The notes beneath the pieces were generated by a model, which did no database searches, was not told the origin of the DNA, and was given only the letters and a program-made list of their open reading frames with translations. Of a DNA stretch of 64,000 nucleotides, positions 28,672 through 40,048 are shown in pieces. Within the stretch, counting starts at the first letter, position 1; every line of letters starts with the position of its first letter. The stretch is from positions 2,170,001 through 2,234,000 of the forward strand of contig NW_027184083.1 of NCBI RefSeq assembly GCF_041296385.1, written 5' to 3'. The position numbers and the translations under genes are program-made. This DNA is from Aphelocoma coerulescens. Its lineage: Eukaryota > Chordata > Aves > Passeriformes > Corvidae.

Positions 28672-29188
28672 TATTACAGCTGGTGATGGGGGCCAGTGGC
28701 TCTGACCCAGGAAGAGGTGACCGGTCGGGGAGATGGTCCCGAAAGGAATCGCCTTCCCGAGGCCCGGTGTCTTCCCTCAGCTGCTAGCTAGGAGGGCCTG
28801 GGCAGACTGTCAGCTCTTTGGTGATTATCAGCTCGTGATTCCAGCACAGCTCTGCAGGGCAGCCTCCAGGCCAAGCCAGACCAGAGAGAGAGACGAGAGG
28901 CTCGTGTGGCTGGTTCCGCACGGAAGGAGCTTTATTGTCAGTCCGTACTCTGGCGAAGGGGAAAGCCAGGGACGAGAGCTCTCTCTGTCACAGGGGCAGA
29001 GGCCTAGCTTTTATAGGGATACAGGGGATGAGTAAAGGCCAATGGGTTACAAAGGATCTGCATAGGGTCTCCTAAAGGATTGTGGGTCTGTCTTTTCTCG
29101 CTGTGACCAAAGAAGTGGTTGCCTTTCCAGGCGAAATCTCTTATCTCAACAGAGATCCCTCCAGGGCAGGGGCTGGGCATACCCCACA
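28672..29188 (-). mobile_element. Solo LTR-C copy 2 (517 bp)
   Basis: Minus strand TGTGGGGTATGCCC to CAGCTGTAATA, with 6-bp duplication TACTCC (28666-28671, 29189-29194). TATA box CTATAAAAGC and AATAAAG on the minus strand. It ends in TA, like element D's LTR. Confidence 0.92.
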
Positions 29189-29235
29189 TACTCCATTGCT
29201 TAAAACTAAATCAACACTATAACAACAAAACTATC

Positions 29236-30872
29236 TGTTACAATCCGGTTTAGACCCAGGAAAGCAAAGCAAGCTAAGTTTCTGAGCATAAACCGAAAAG
29301 AATTTAGAAGGTTCAAAATATTCCCAGAAACGAGATTAAAACCAAATGTGGTTAGATGTTGTACTGGTTTGGCCAAATTTAGAAATATATCCTCTGAGAG
29401 AAGGCACAACCACCCCTCCCCCACGAGGTTTGGGAAAAATAAATTTTCCTCAAAGGAAAGTGAAAGACATAGAAACTATTTATTTACCAAAACACACGGG
29501 AAAAGGAAAATAATGCTAAATAATAAAATCTCTCGCTGTGGAGAAAAAAACCTGGGAAAAGTGTTAGAGTCCTCCCTTTGTTCTCCTCGGAGCTGGGGCT
29601 TGGCCCAGGGCCAGGCCCTCTGTGCCCAGTGGAAAGTCCTCCTGATGTGCTCGGAGGTTGAAGCAGTCCAGTAGAAAAGGGAGAAAATCCAAAATTCCAG
29701 GGAAGGAAAAGCAAAGTTCAACTCTCAGTCTCTCTCCGGAGAAAAAGAAAAAGAAACTGAACAACTGGCCAAAAGCTGACTGGAAAGCAGCAAGCCGGGT
29801 GCCTCCTCCCTCTCCTGCCACAGCTGGGGAAAAAAACCTGCTATCTCTGTGGGACCTTAAACAAGCTGCAAACTGCTTTGAAAAAGTTTTGCTCAGTTTT
29901 TCCTTCCCCCTCTCAGGCTCAGTTTAGAGGCATAGAAAGGCACAAAGTTAATTTCTGGGCATAGGGCCGTGACATGGGATACACATCATAATGTCACCCC
30001 AAGACAAATGTTGTTGCCAAAAAATGGATGTATTTTATTTAATAGTAGAGAGGCAAAGAGAAGGGAAGAGAAAAGTAAGAGAGAAAGAAATGGAAAGGAG
30101 AAGTGTGCGTGGGGGGTTTGGGAGCAGGGAGAGGTGACAGGGGTTAGGTGGAAGCATATCACCCATCTGAGGGTCCCAACGATGTCTCGTTGCTCCCCTC
30201 CATCTGGTCTGCTGGTGGTGACGGTCCCCCATCGCCACTGTGGCCATGCCGCTACATGCTGCCACACGCCATGTCATGCCACCACACCACATGCTGAAGA
30301 GTACAGAACTCCGTGGATTAATATACACTTTGGGCCAGGTGGGAACGCCCACGTGTCTTTCTTGCAGGGGCTAGCTTGACACACTGTCCCTTGCAACACT
30401 GAGTGTCTGTTGCATCATCTCTGGTGCAGGGTCTGGGGACCCCTTTGAGGGGGGCCCTTGTGATGGGCCATGTCACCCCCTTCTGCTGTGGATAAGCTTC
30501 CTCCCCCCTGGTGAGGACCCCTCAGCTGGGCTCCTCTGCACAGTGGAGGATGGGCAGTCACTGCACCTCTCACCAGAGGCGTTTCCAACACACACCCAAA
30601 GCCTCTCCTCCCCCGGCCCTTTGGTGCGAGGGTCTGTTCGAGCCTGGAAGCTGATAGCCCTGGGGCTGTGGTCCTCATCTTGGAGGTGTTAAGCCTGTGC
30701 TTTGTGAATATCCCCAGCCCTGAGTTGTTACTTATCTTCATCAGAGAGCAGTGTAAGGCTGCAGGACCCCATTCAGGGTGTGGTAGTCTTCTCTGCAGCT
30801 TTTGTAATACAGTTTTAAAAGTCCTTTAAGAAAATGTTTAAATCATAAAATATAATATTTCAGTCTCTGACA
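29236..30872 (-). mobile_element. Solo LTR-B copy 2, interrupted by LTR-A
   Basis: Minus strand TGTCAGAGACTG to GGATTGTAACA. Flanks CTATC (29231-29235) and CTAGC (30873-30877) are a 4/5 target duplication. About 990 bases without the nested LTR-A. Confidence 0.85.
29360..30006 (-). mobile_element. Solo LTR-A (647 bp) nested in LTR-B
   Basis: Ends TGTCTTGGGG and CCAGTACA on the minus strand. Flanks GATGT and AATGT are a duplication with one change. The uninterrupted site is visible in LTR-B copy 1 near 3670. Confidence 0.9.
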
Positions 30873-31240
30873 CTAGCCAAGAGGATACTAGACAATTTCA
30901 GTAAATTATGCTATGGTTAATATTGGAATTCCACATTCTCAAGCACAAACTAAAAAACTCACTCACTCCCAACCCTGTGCAATAATTAAGTCTGCTCATG
31001 AGAGCATGTCATTCAATGCTGCAAAAAGCAAGTGGAGAATTAGTAATAGTGAAGCTACACATGACAAAACTGAGTAAGTTTACAAGTGTAACTGAAACAC
31101 ATGAATCTTTTGTACAATGACTGCTAGTTCAATGTCCTTTGATAGACTAACAGTTTTTGTCATTATTTTTTAAAATTGAGTACTTTCTGAAGGATTCAAT
31201 GTGTAAATACATGTGGTTTTGTACGGGGAGAAATAAGATA
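30873..31240. other. No recognisable feature
   Basis: AT-rich. The left limit of LTR-R below is uncertain and may fall in here. Confidence 0.45.
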
Positions 31241-31244
31241 GAAT

Positions 31245-32274
31245 TGTGTTGTGAGCTGTAAAACCTGCCTGCAGAGGCACATGGCAGCACAAAGGAGCAC
31301 ACGGCGGCACAGAGAAGCTTGTCTCCACCGGACCCTGGGGAGAGGAGGTGTCACATGGCAGACCCCTATGGAGAGGAGCCCGCCAGGAGCTGACGGATGG
31401 GTGAACAGTGAGTGATCATCTCATAGGAGGAAGTGTGTTGCTGATGTGGCAACACGGGATAGGTCACATAGTGAGGATTATCATATAAGGAAATACTGTG
31501 TGTGCTGGTTTGGCCAAATCTAGAAATATATCCTCCGAGAGAAGGCAGGTCACAACCACCCCTCCCCCACCAGGTTCGGGAAAAAAAAATAAATTTTCCT
31601 TAAAGGAAAGTGAAAGAGATAAAAACTATTTATTTAACAAACACACAGGAAAAGGATAATAATGCTAAATAATAAAACCTCTTGCTCTACTGAGAGAAAC
31701 CTGGGGGAAAATTTCTGAGTCCTTCTGTAGATCTTTCCCTCCTTGGAGATGGGATGGGGTGGTGGGCCCACCTCCAGGGCCAAGGCCTCGGTGGAAAGTC
31801 CTCCCAATGTATTCTGATGTTGAAACTGTCCAGCAGAGGGAAAAGGAAAAAAATGAGGTCCCAGGAAAACAAAAGTTCAACTCTCTGGAGGAAAAGGAGC
31901 TGAGAAAAAAAACTGCTGAAAGCTGTCTGGAAAGAAGAGCAAGCCGGATGCTTCCCTTCCCTCTCCCTCTCCCTCTCCTGCTGCGCTGAAAAAAATGTCT
32001 CTATCTCTGTGTGACCTTGGAACATGAAAACAAACTGCTTTGAAAAAGTTTTGCTCAGTTTTTTTTTCCTTCCCCCTCTCAGGCTCAGTGTAAAGGCATA
32101 TAAAGGCAAAAAAAACCCCAATTAATTTCTGGGCATAGGGCAGCGATAGGGGATACACATCACAAAGTCACCCCAAGACATTGTGCCTTAGAAAAGTGTA
32201 TAAAACCAGCTAATTCCTTTGAATAAATGATTCAGATTCCCTGCCGGTCTGGGTCCATGCCTCAATCACTGACA
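31245..32274 (+). mobile_element. LTR-R, solo, interrupted by LTR-A; left end approximate
   Basis: Right end ...CAATCACTGACA. A TATA box (GTGTATAAAACC, 32197-32208) and AATAAATGA (32222-32230) in the right order give plus orientation. The GC-rich start around 31270 is U3-like. TSD not found. Confidence 0.55.
31501..32180 (-). mobile_element. Solo LTR-A (680 bp) nested in LTR-R
   Basis: Minus strand TGTCTTGGGG to CCAGCACA; flanks CTGTG and TTGTG (31496-31500, 32181-32185). Confidence 0.9.
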
Positions 32275-32655
32275 GTTATGTATAGGAGGTGGGGAACAGT
32301 GCAGTGCAGGATTCTTTACAAATCTCAGTAAGAAATATGTGCCAAGAAATGGCTTAATAAAATAGCTATTTTAATAAGTCAGAATAAAAATAGGAACTTG
32401 GATAGCAAGGAAATCTTGAGACCCTTCAGATGCTTTCTTTCTTTCAACACTGCTTTCATGCAGCATCTGATGAACCCTGGATGGATTTTCCCACAGCATG
32501 CTAGGAAGGTCCTATCTGTGGAGACATTCCTCTGCCTTTATTTTGTGTAACAAACAAAACCTTGCATCCTCTGACAAGCTGGAATGTTATCTCCATTATA
32601 AGATCCACCAGGGCACAGGGCATTCCAGAAGATTCCCTTACAGCAGGTACTCATG
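32275..32655. other. No recognisable feature
   Basis: AT-rich, nothing assignable. Confidence 0.5.
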
Positions 32656-32659
32656 CTAA

Positions 32660-32965
32660 CCTACCGGCTTCTCAAGTCTCAAGTCCAAGGCCCAATAGAG
32701 CAGACATAGCTTGCTCAAGACCACTAACTCCTTGAATATGTCTTCTGCAATGCTTCTGTTGGAAGAAATGGGTTAAAAGCAGAAGACTGTTGAGGAGGAT
32801 TGAAAATCCCTCGTGACCTTGCAGCTGGGAATAACTCAATAAACCAGTGTGAACAGCAGGCCAGTGATCCTCTGGCATGGACCGAGTTTACCGGTGCCTG
32901 TGTCTTTGCTTGTGTGCCTCTGCCCAGGTGTTGCTTCAGGGATCCCCCGGTTAGCGAGGTAAGGG
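32660..32965 (-). repeat. Unclassified interspersed sequence, related to 41690-41890
   Basis: About 70 bases (minus strand CATTGCAGAAGACATATTCA then AGGAGTTAGTGGTCTTGAGC) also occur at 41753-41815 on the plus strand. The plus strand carries CAATAAACC near 32838. It may be LTR-derived; family not recognised. Confidence 0.4.
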
Positions 32966-33611
32966 ATATGAATTTACTTTGTGTTTTAGCCATGGCCTTG
33001 TGGTTTTTCTGGTTGGCTACCTGTGCCAACTCACATAGCTCCCAATGCACATATCTTTTATGTAACAAATTATTGCAATTTAAGAATAAAGAACTTCATC
33101 CTATTTCCAGTGACATCAAAAGGAAAATATCACTTAGCATATGATTAGACCCACAGTGCAGAAACATTGTTTCACAAATGAGAACTGACTTCACCCTTTC
33201 ATGTGTGGTTTTCTGAAGACTGCACTGTCTTTAGTTTATTACAAACATTCACCAGAATACATTTATTAACGGCTAACTTGTCTGATTAATCTGCCCAACA
33301 TTGTTATTTACTGTATTATTTATTCTAAGACGTGCTACCATTTTTTCATAGACTGTACCCGCTTCTTGAGAATGACCTTACAAATTAGGAAACAGTTCTT
33401 GTTATGTTAAGCCTTAAGGCTAAGAAAGCAGCTCTACAAAAAAAAATCCAAGGCCAATTTTAGGCCACTATATACTGAGCTGTATATGATGTATATGATG
33501 TGCTGGGATACTGCCAAGGGAGGAGGTGCTCCAGGCACCGTTTCTGTAGGCCATCTCTCTACATTACTCTTTCAAATTTATTTTCCCGGGGGCTAAAAGG
33601 AGGTTGGAAGG
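32966..33611. other. No recognisable feature
   Basis: AT-rich, only short chance ORFs. Confidence 0.5.
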
Positions 33612-33829
33612 TGTACTGGGTCTGGCTGAGATGGAGTTCATTTCCCCATAGCAGCCCTCACAGTGCTGTGCTTTGCACTGGGAGATAGGAAGGTGTTGAT
33701 AACACACAAGTGTATTGGCTACTGCTGAGCAGCACTGGCACAGCATCAGCCCTGTCTTTTTAACATACTGCCCCCCCATCAGTACATTGGGGGTGGGCAA
33801 GATCCTGGGAGGGGACAACAGTTAATATT
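33612..33829 (+). mobile_element. LTR-P-family 5' fragment
   Basis: TGTACTGGGTCTGGCTGAGAT, then GGTGTTGATAACACAC, the U3 start of the common bird ERVL LTR. Truncated after about 218 bases. Confidence 0.75.
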
Positions 33830-33837
33830 ATTAACAG

Positions 33838-34497
33838 TGTCTTGGGGTGACCTTATGATGTGTATCCCATATTGCTGCCTATGCCCAGAAATTAATTCCT
33901 GTGCCTTTCTATGCCTCTAAACTGAGCCTGAGAGGGGGAAGGAAAAAACTGAGCAAAACTTTTTCAAAGCAATTTGCAGCTTGTTCAAGGTCACACAGAG
34001 ATAGCAATTGGTTTTCCCCACTGCGGCAGGGGAGGGAGGAAGGACTCGGTTTTGCTGCGCCCAGGACAGTTTTTTTTGGGTTTTTTTTTGGGGCCAGTGG
34101 TTCAGCTGCTTTATTCTCCGGAGAGAGACTGAGAGTTGATTTTTTCCTTCCCTGGAATTTCAGATTTTCTCCCTTTTCTACTGGACTGCTTGATTACTTT
34201 AACATCAGAGCACATCGGGAGGGCTTTCCACTGGGCACAGAGGGCCTGGCCCTGGGCCAAGCCCCAGCTCCGAGGAGACCAAAGGGAAGACTCTAACGCT
34301 TTCCCAGGTTTTTCCTCTACAGCGAAAGATTTTTACCATTTAACGTTTTTTTCCTTTCCCATGTGTTTGTTAAATAAATAGTTTTATCTTCTTCACTTTC
34401 CTTCGAGGAAAATTTTTTTTTTCCCAAACCTGGTGGGGGAGGGGTGGTTGTGCCTTCTCTCAGAGGATATATTTCTAAATTTGGCCAAACTGGAACA
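33838..34497 (+). mobile_element. Solo LTR-A (660 bp)
   Basis: TGTCTTGGGGTGACC to AACTGGAACA. AATAAA near 34371. Flanks AACAG and CAGAG do not match well. Confidence 0.9.
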
Positions 34498-34574
34498 CAG
34501 AGTTAAACAGTTTACATAAGGATGAACAAGGACCATGGGTGTCTTCATTATAAAACCATTCAAATCAATCTTGG

Positions 34575-36374
34575 TGTCTTGGGGGGACGTTATGATGTGT
34601 ATCCCCTATCGCTGCCCTATGCCCAGAAATTAATTCTTGTGCCTTTCTATGCCTTTAAACTGAGCCTGAGAGGGGGAAGGAAAAAAAAACTGAGCAAAAC
34701 TTTTTCAAAGCAGTTTGCAGCTTGTTCAAGGCCACACAGAGACAGCGACTTTTTTTTCCCAGACAGCTTTCAGCCAGTTTTTTTTTTCAGTTTTTTTTTT
34801 CTTCTTCTCTGGAGAGAGACTGAGAGTTGGACTTTTTTCCTTCCCTGTGTCATAGGTTAGCAAGCATAGTCCCAGAAGTGATGTCCTTGCCAAGGGGTGC
34901 TTACAGCTTCCTCTGGGACCTGACAGAACCTATCAGCTGGCCAGTTTGAATATGGAATATTCTTTAAGCCACTTAGAGTTGTGACCGCCTCTGTGATCCA
35001 CACTTAAGAATAGAAACCCTGAGGCAGACTTACTCTGTCTTTTTTCCGGTGCTGGGACAGGTGGCTGCAGGCCCTGTGCGGGGGCCAGTGGGCCCGGCCC
35101 AGGCCCTACTCGGGCCAGGCCAGGCCGGGCCACGGCCATCCTGGATCCAATGGGCCCTGTTCCACCCGCGGAACCCCCCCCCCCCCCCCCAGCCCTGCTG
35201 TGGGCAGCCGGAGCAGCTCAGCTCCCCCCCCCCTCCACTGCGATAAGCCACATTCCAGCTGCAAGGCCTAGGTGAGATTAACCCTTTTAGTGCTGTGAAG
35301 AGCTGAAAACCTGAGGGAAGAGAAAGAGAAGATGCTTAAAGCTGAAATTCTGTTGTGAAGCTATGATATATCAGAGTGTCCATTGTAATTTCATGAAGAT
35401 ATGGGGGGTGGAGTGTTCAACTCGTACTTGTGAGCAAAAGCACCTGTGCTGAGATAGGCAGATGCCGACACAGCTGTAATTTCATGAGAAGTTTGGACAG
35501 GGAGAGATGGAAGCGATGAGGACTTTGGCTCCAAATGGGAAAGGAGAAAACCTCATTTCCTAGAGATGCTCCCAGAGATAGTCCTAAAGATGAAGATGAT
35601 GAAGACCCTTTGCTCCCAGGGAAGGAGAAGGGCCTCTGTTCTTAGAGATGAAATGCTCCCAGAGATGGGTGAAGAGAACTTTTGTTTCTGAATGGCTCAA
35701 CCTTAAAATTGTACCCCAAAAACCTTCAAGAGTGGACCCTCGAAAGCAGTTGTGGGAAAAGCTGCAAGTTGGGGGAAGGGACTCGCATGCGAGCAGAGAG
35801 ACTCCTCTTCCTAAATGGACTGAACAAGGTTATTATGGAAGTGATAAACAGACTGAACATCTTAAGGGTTGTCTTTTTACATTGTCACTGGGAGAAGGGA
35901 GAAAGGTGGGGGGGGGGGGGGGAGTCTGTTAATAAACTTCTTTATATTCTTTCAAGTTTGGTGCCTGCTTTGCTTTTCTCCTAATTCTTATCTCACAGAA
36001 GATAAACAGTAATGAGTATCTTGGACCAAACCACTACACCCTGGAATTTTGGATTTTTCCCCTTTTTCCGTGGATTGCTTCAATATCAGAACACATTGGG
36101 AGGACTTTCCACCAAGCACAGAAGGCCTGGCCCTGGGCCAAGCCCCAGCTCCGAGGAGACCAAAGGGAGGACTCTAACACTTTCCCAGGTTTTTTCTTCA
36201 CAGCAAAAGATTTTATTATTTAGCATTATTTTCCTTTTCCCGTGTGTTTGTTAAATAAATAGTTTCTATCTCTTTCCTTTGAGGAAAATTTATTTTTTCC
36301 CGAACCTGGTGGGGGGAGGGGTGGTTGTGCCTTCTCTCAGAGGATATATTTCTAAATTTGACCAAACCAGAACA
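34575..36374 (+). mobile_element. Solo LTR-A interrupted by LTR-I
   Basis: Starts TGTCTTGGGGGGACG and ends CCAGAACA, with duplication CTTGG (34570-34574, 36375-36379). About 600 bases without the nested LTR-I. Confidence 0.92.
34848..36038 (+). mobile_element. Solo LTR-I (1,191 bp) nested in LTR-A
   Basis: TGTCATAGGTTAGCAAGC to GGACCAAACCACTACA, with duplication CCCTG (34843-34847, 36039-36043). Other copies at 49843-51208 and 56389-57706. Confidence 0.93.
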
Positions 36375-36639
36375 CTTGGGCAGGGACAAGGAGGTGTATT
36401 CCCTCATTGTCCCCAGAAGGCAGCTCCCCAGCATAACAAGGCCATCAGTGTAAGGGCAAAGCACAGAGCCACTGTTTATATTAGTATGTTCCCAAACTCA
36501 GCAAAATAAAGAAATAAGCAGTGCAGCTGACAAAGTCCATGTCCCACACAGGAGCTTGCTACTTAAGAACTGCAATTGCTAAACCATGCAAGATATATAA
36601 CTGCCATTGTCTCAGCCCATGTTGGGAGCCAAAAAGGAG

Positions 36640-36904
36640 TATGATGGATTGACCTTGGCTGGATGCCAGGTGCCCAACAAGCCACTCTATCACTCCTCTT
36701 CCCAGCAGGACAGGGGAGAGAAAGATAAGATGGAAAACACATAGGAGGTTGAGATAAGGCAGTTTACTAAAGCAAGAAAAAAGCGAACATTTGCACGTGC
36801 ATAAGCAAAGGAAAAAAATTTAATCTCTACTTCTCATTGGTAAGCAATGTTCAACCACTTCCTGGGAAGCAGGGCTTTGGCACTTGCTCAGAGTGCACTC
36901 TGTC
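36640..36904 (-). mobile_element. LTR-P-related fragment
   Basis: Left side GGATTGACCTTGGCTGGATG, then GGTTGAGATAAGGCAGTTTA, resembling LTR-P; boundaries and TSD unclear. Confidence 0.5.
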
Positions 36905-36987
36905 CCATCATCCAGGTCACTAATAAAGATGTTGAACAGTGTTGGCCTCGATATTGATCCTTGAGGGACATCACTAGTAAAAGGCTG
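36905..36987 (-). mobile_element. CR1 LINE fragment (part 1 of 3)
   Basis: CATCCAGGTCACTAATAAAG and TTGATCCTTGAGGGACATCA, from the CR1 RT region. Continues at 39719 after LTR-F. Confidence 0.88.
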
Positions 36988-37649
36988 TGTGATGGGTTGA
37001 GCCTGGCTGGATATCAGGTGTCCACTAAAGTTGCTCTTTCACTCCATCACTCCCCGCCTCAACTGAACAGAAGAGAGAAAATATAACAAAAATCTCATGG
37101 GTCAAGATAAGGACAGAGAGAGGTCATCCACCAATTACCATCATGGGCAAAACAGACTCAACTTGCAGAAAATTAATTTTATTTTTTAACAATCAAATCA
37201 GAGTAGAATAATGAGAAATAAAAATTAAATCTTTAAAACACCTTCCCTGTGCCCCTTCCTTCTTTTCATGCTCAACTTTACTCATGATTTTCTCTAACTC
37301 CTACTCCCCAGCAACACAGGAATATGAGGAATGGGGGTTGTTATCAGTTTATCATGGCTCTGTTGCTCCTTCCTCCTCAGGGAGAGGAATATTCACATTC
37401 TACCTCTGCTCTAGCATGGGGTCCCTCTCGCAGAAGACAGTCTTCCATGAACTTCTCCAATGTGAGTCCTTCCCATGGGCTGCAGTTCTTCATGAACTGC
37501 TCCAGTGTGGGTTGCCCATGGGGTCACAAGACATGACAGGAAACCAGCTCCAATGTGGGCTCCTCGCTCTCCATTAGTCCACAAGTCCTGTGTAGTGGGT
37601 TGACACTGGCTGGATTCCAGGCACCCACTTAAGCCATTCTATCATTCCC

Positions 37650-38326
37650 TGTTGAGCTTGGATGGGTTACCCTTCCTTCTTGGAACAAGGTAAAGAGAGC
37701 AGAGGAGGCTGCTGTTCTGCTAAGTTCTTTATTTCATAGTCTCATAACTTTCTTAAAGGCAGAGTTTGAAGGGGGTTACATTATAAAGGCAAGCAGAAAC
37801 AGCAAACAGCAGGCAAAAACAGCTTCTTCTTCTGTATGCTCTATATGCTCTATATATTTTTTCTTACAGAAGTGCGGATTATATTTGTTAATTGACCAAT
37901 AAGATTAACACACGATTCTAGTTTTTCTTAGCCTATCCTGGTCTAATTCTAACAGTCATAAGTCTTACACAAGTGTTACATAGGTATTACACAGATTTGC
38001 GTATACAGTTTCTATCAGTTCTTATTGTTTGTGTGAACACTCTATCTAAAAAATGTGAACAGTATAATTCTATCCATATTTTGTCTAAAGTAAAGAATTC
38101 TGTGAAAAGGTAACTCTGCTGCAGCAAGAACTGTGTTTAAGGTCTCTGCTGCAGCTTTTTAACGTTTAAGGCACTAAGCATATATTTCTACTAAAAGTTA
38201 AAAATCTGTATTTCTATTTCACTTTGGTGTGGCTTCATGTATCTCAGCTTGTCCAAAGGTTTTAATTCAACCCCTGTGCTTTGGCTTCCCTCTGGTCCTG
38301 AGTCCAGAGGAGCTTTCACTCCAGCA
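37650..38326 (-). mobile_element. Solo LTR-O copy 1 (677 bp) nested in LTR-F
   Basis: Minus strand TGCTGGAGTGAAAGC to AAGCTCAACA, with 6-bp duplication ATTCCC (37644-37649, 38327-38332). AATAAAG on the minus strand near 37730. Confidence 0.92.
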
Positions 38327-39143
38327 ATTCCCTTCTGCATCTGGACAGGGGAGAGAAAATATAATGAAGGGCTCATGAGTTGAGATAAGGACTGGGAGAG
38401 ATAGCTCATCAAATACCGTCACGGGCAAAACAGGCGCAACTTAGAGGTATGAAGTGAAATTATTACTAACAAAATCAGAGAAGTAAAATAAGCCCTTAAA
38501 AAACACCTTTCCCCCCACCCCTCCCTGGTTCCCAGCTCTACCTCCTCCCCCAGGGGAGCAAGGAGACAGGGACTGGGGGTTATGGTCACTTCATCACCTG
38601 TGGCTTCTCCTCCTGCTCAGGGAGAGGAGTCCTTCCCCTGCTGCACCATGGGGTCCTTTCCACGGGAGACAGTTCTCCGTGAACTTCTTTGACATGAGAC
38701 CATCTCACGAGCAACAGCTCCCTGCAAACTGCTTCAATGTAAGTCCATCCCATGGGCAACGGTCCTCCCCGAACTGCTGCAGAGTGGGTCACTCTTCCAC
38801 AGGGTACAGTCTTCTAAGGACAGGCTGCTCCAGCATGGGAGCAGGGCCCTTCTCTCCACGGGTCTCCCATGGGCTCACAGCCTCTTCTAGGCATCCACCT
38901 GCTCCAGCATGGGGGTCCTCCACAGGCTGCAGGTGTATCTCTGCATCCTCATAGACCTCCACGGGCTGCAGAGGGACAGCTGCTTCACCATGGTCTTCAC
39001 CATGGGCTGCAATGGAATCTCAGCTCCAGTGCCTGGAGCACCTCCTCCCCCTCCTTCTTCACTGACCTTTATGTCTGCAGGTTTGGTCTTCTCACATATT
39101 CTCATCCTGTTCTTCTCTGTCCAGAATTACAACTATGCAATAA

Positions 39144-39506
39144 AATAGCCAGAGATCTGCCAGGATGAACCACGCTTCTCATAGAGATATGATGGAACTC
39201 TGTTTATTCTATTGTCAGACCCAGTTATACCCTAATTCCTCAAGCGCACATAAGCAAGCTCCATACTATTGGGTTACAGCTACTGTTCATGCGGCCTTTA
39301 ATAGCAAGCGATTGGTTACAGATTAATATGCACGTGACTAACATAAGTCTTTCTCTTTCTATGGTCAGCATCCCCCTCCCCAACATCCTGTCGGCTTGCC
39401 ACATCAGCATTGCTCTTCTCTTTTTTCCCTAGTCAAGGACAGTTCACTAATATAGCTTGGATTGTGCACGTATACATGTCCCTGTTCACTCAGCCATTTC
39501 TCTACA
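39144..39506 (-). mobile_element. Solo LTR-G (363 bp) nested in LTR-F
   Basis: Minus strand TGTAGAGAAATGGC to CTCTGGCTATT, with 6-bp duplication CAATAA (39138-39143, 39507-39512). Related at its ends to the LTR of element H. Confidence 0.9.
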
Positions 39507-39718
39507 CAATAATTTGGGTTTTATCTTCTTCTTAAATATGTCATCACAGAGGTGTTACCACCATTTCTAATTGGCCCAGCCTTGGCCAGTGGCACGTCTG
39601 TCTTTGAAGCTGCCAGGGATTGGCTCTGCCAAACATGGAGGAAGCTTCTAGCAGCTTCTCACAGAAGCCACCCCTGTAGCCCCCTGCTACCAAACCCTTG
39701 CCATGCAAACCTAGTACA

Positions 39719-40048
39719 GGCTGTCAATTGAACTTTCTACTGCTGATCACAACCCTTTGAGCTTGGTGGTTCAGCCAATTTTCTTCCTACTTTCTAGTCC
39801 ACTTACCCAGCTCATACCTCACCAATTTAGCTATAAGGATACTATGAGAGATCATTTCAAAGGCCTTGCTAAAGTCAAGGTAAGCAATGTTCACTGCTGT
39901 CCCCTTGTCCACACAACATATCATGTCATTGTAGAAAGCTATTAAGTTGGTCAAGCACAATTTGTCTTTGGTAAATCTATGCTGGCTGTTCCCAATCACC
40001 TTCTTGTCCTTAATATACCTGGACATGACTTCCAGGAGTATTTGCTAA
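39719..40048 (-). pseudogene. CR1 LINE RT fragment (part 2 of 3)
   Basis: Minus-strand frame 40026-39787 contains NIAYLDFSKAFEMISHSIL, the CR1 RT motif A (catalytic Asp in DFSKAF), and QHRFTKDKLCLTNLIAFYND before it. Flanked by LTR-F and LTR-J insertions. Confidence 0.9.

Larger units (their letters stand above)
36988..39718 (-). mobile_element. Composite LTR-F (two fused copies) with nested LTR-O and LTR-G
   Basis: Outer duplication GGCTG (36983-36987, 39719-39723) frames the whole block in CR1. The LTR-F terminus occurs twice, at 36988 (TGTGATGGGTTGAG) and again at 37591 (TGTAGTGGGTTGAC), but its start only once, at 39718. So it is a 3' part of one LTR joined to a nearly full second one. 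Confidence 0.85.

Noticed and set aside
33838..34497. A 5-bp target duplication for this LTR-A
   Set aside because: Flanks AACAG and CAGAG do not match convincingly, unlike the other copies.
38679..38954. 91-codon ORF identical to one at 43149-43424
   Set aside because: Both lie inside LTR-F copies in inverted orientation; identity reflects the repeat, not a gene.
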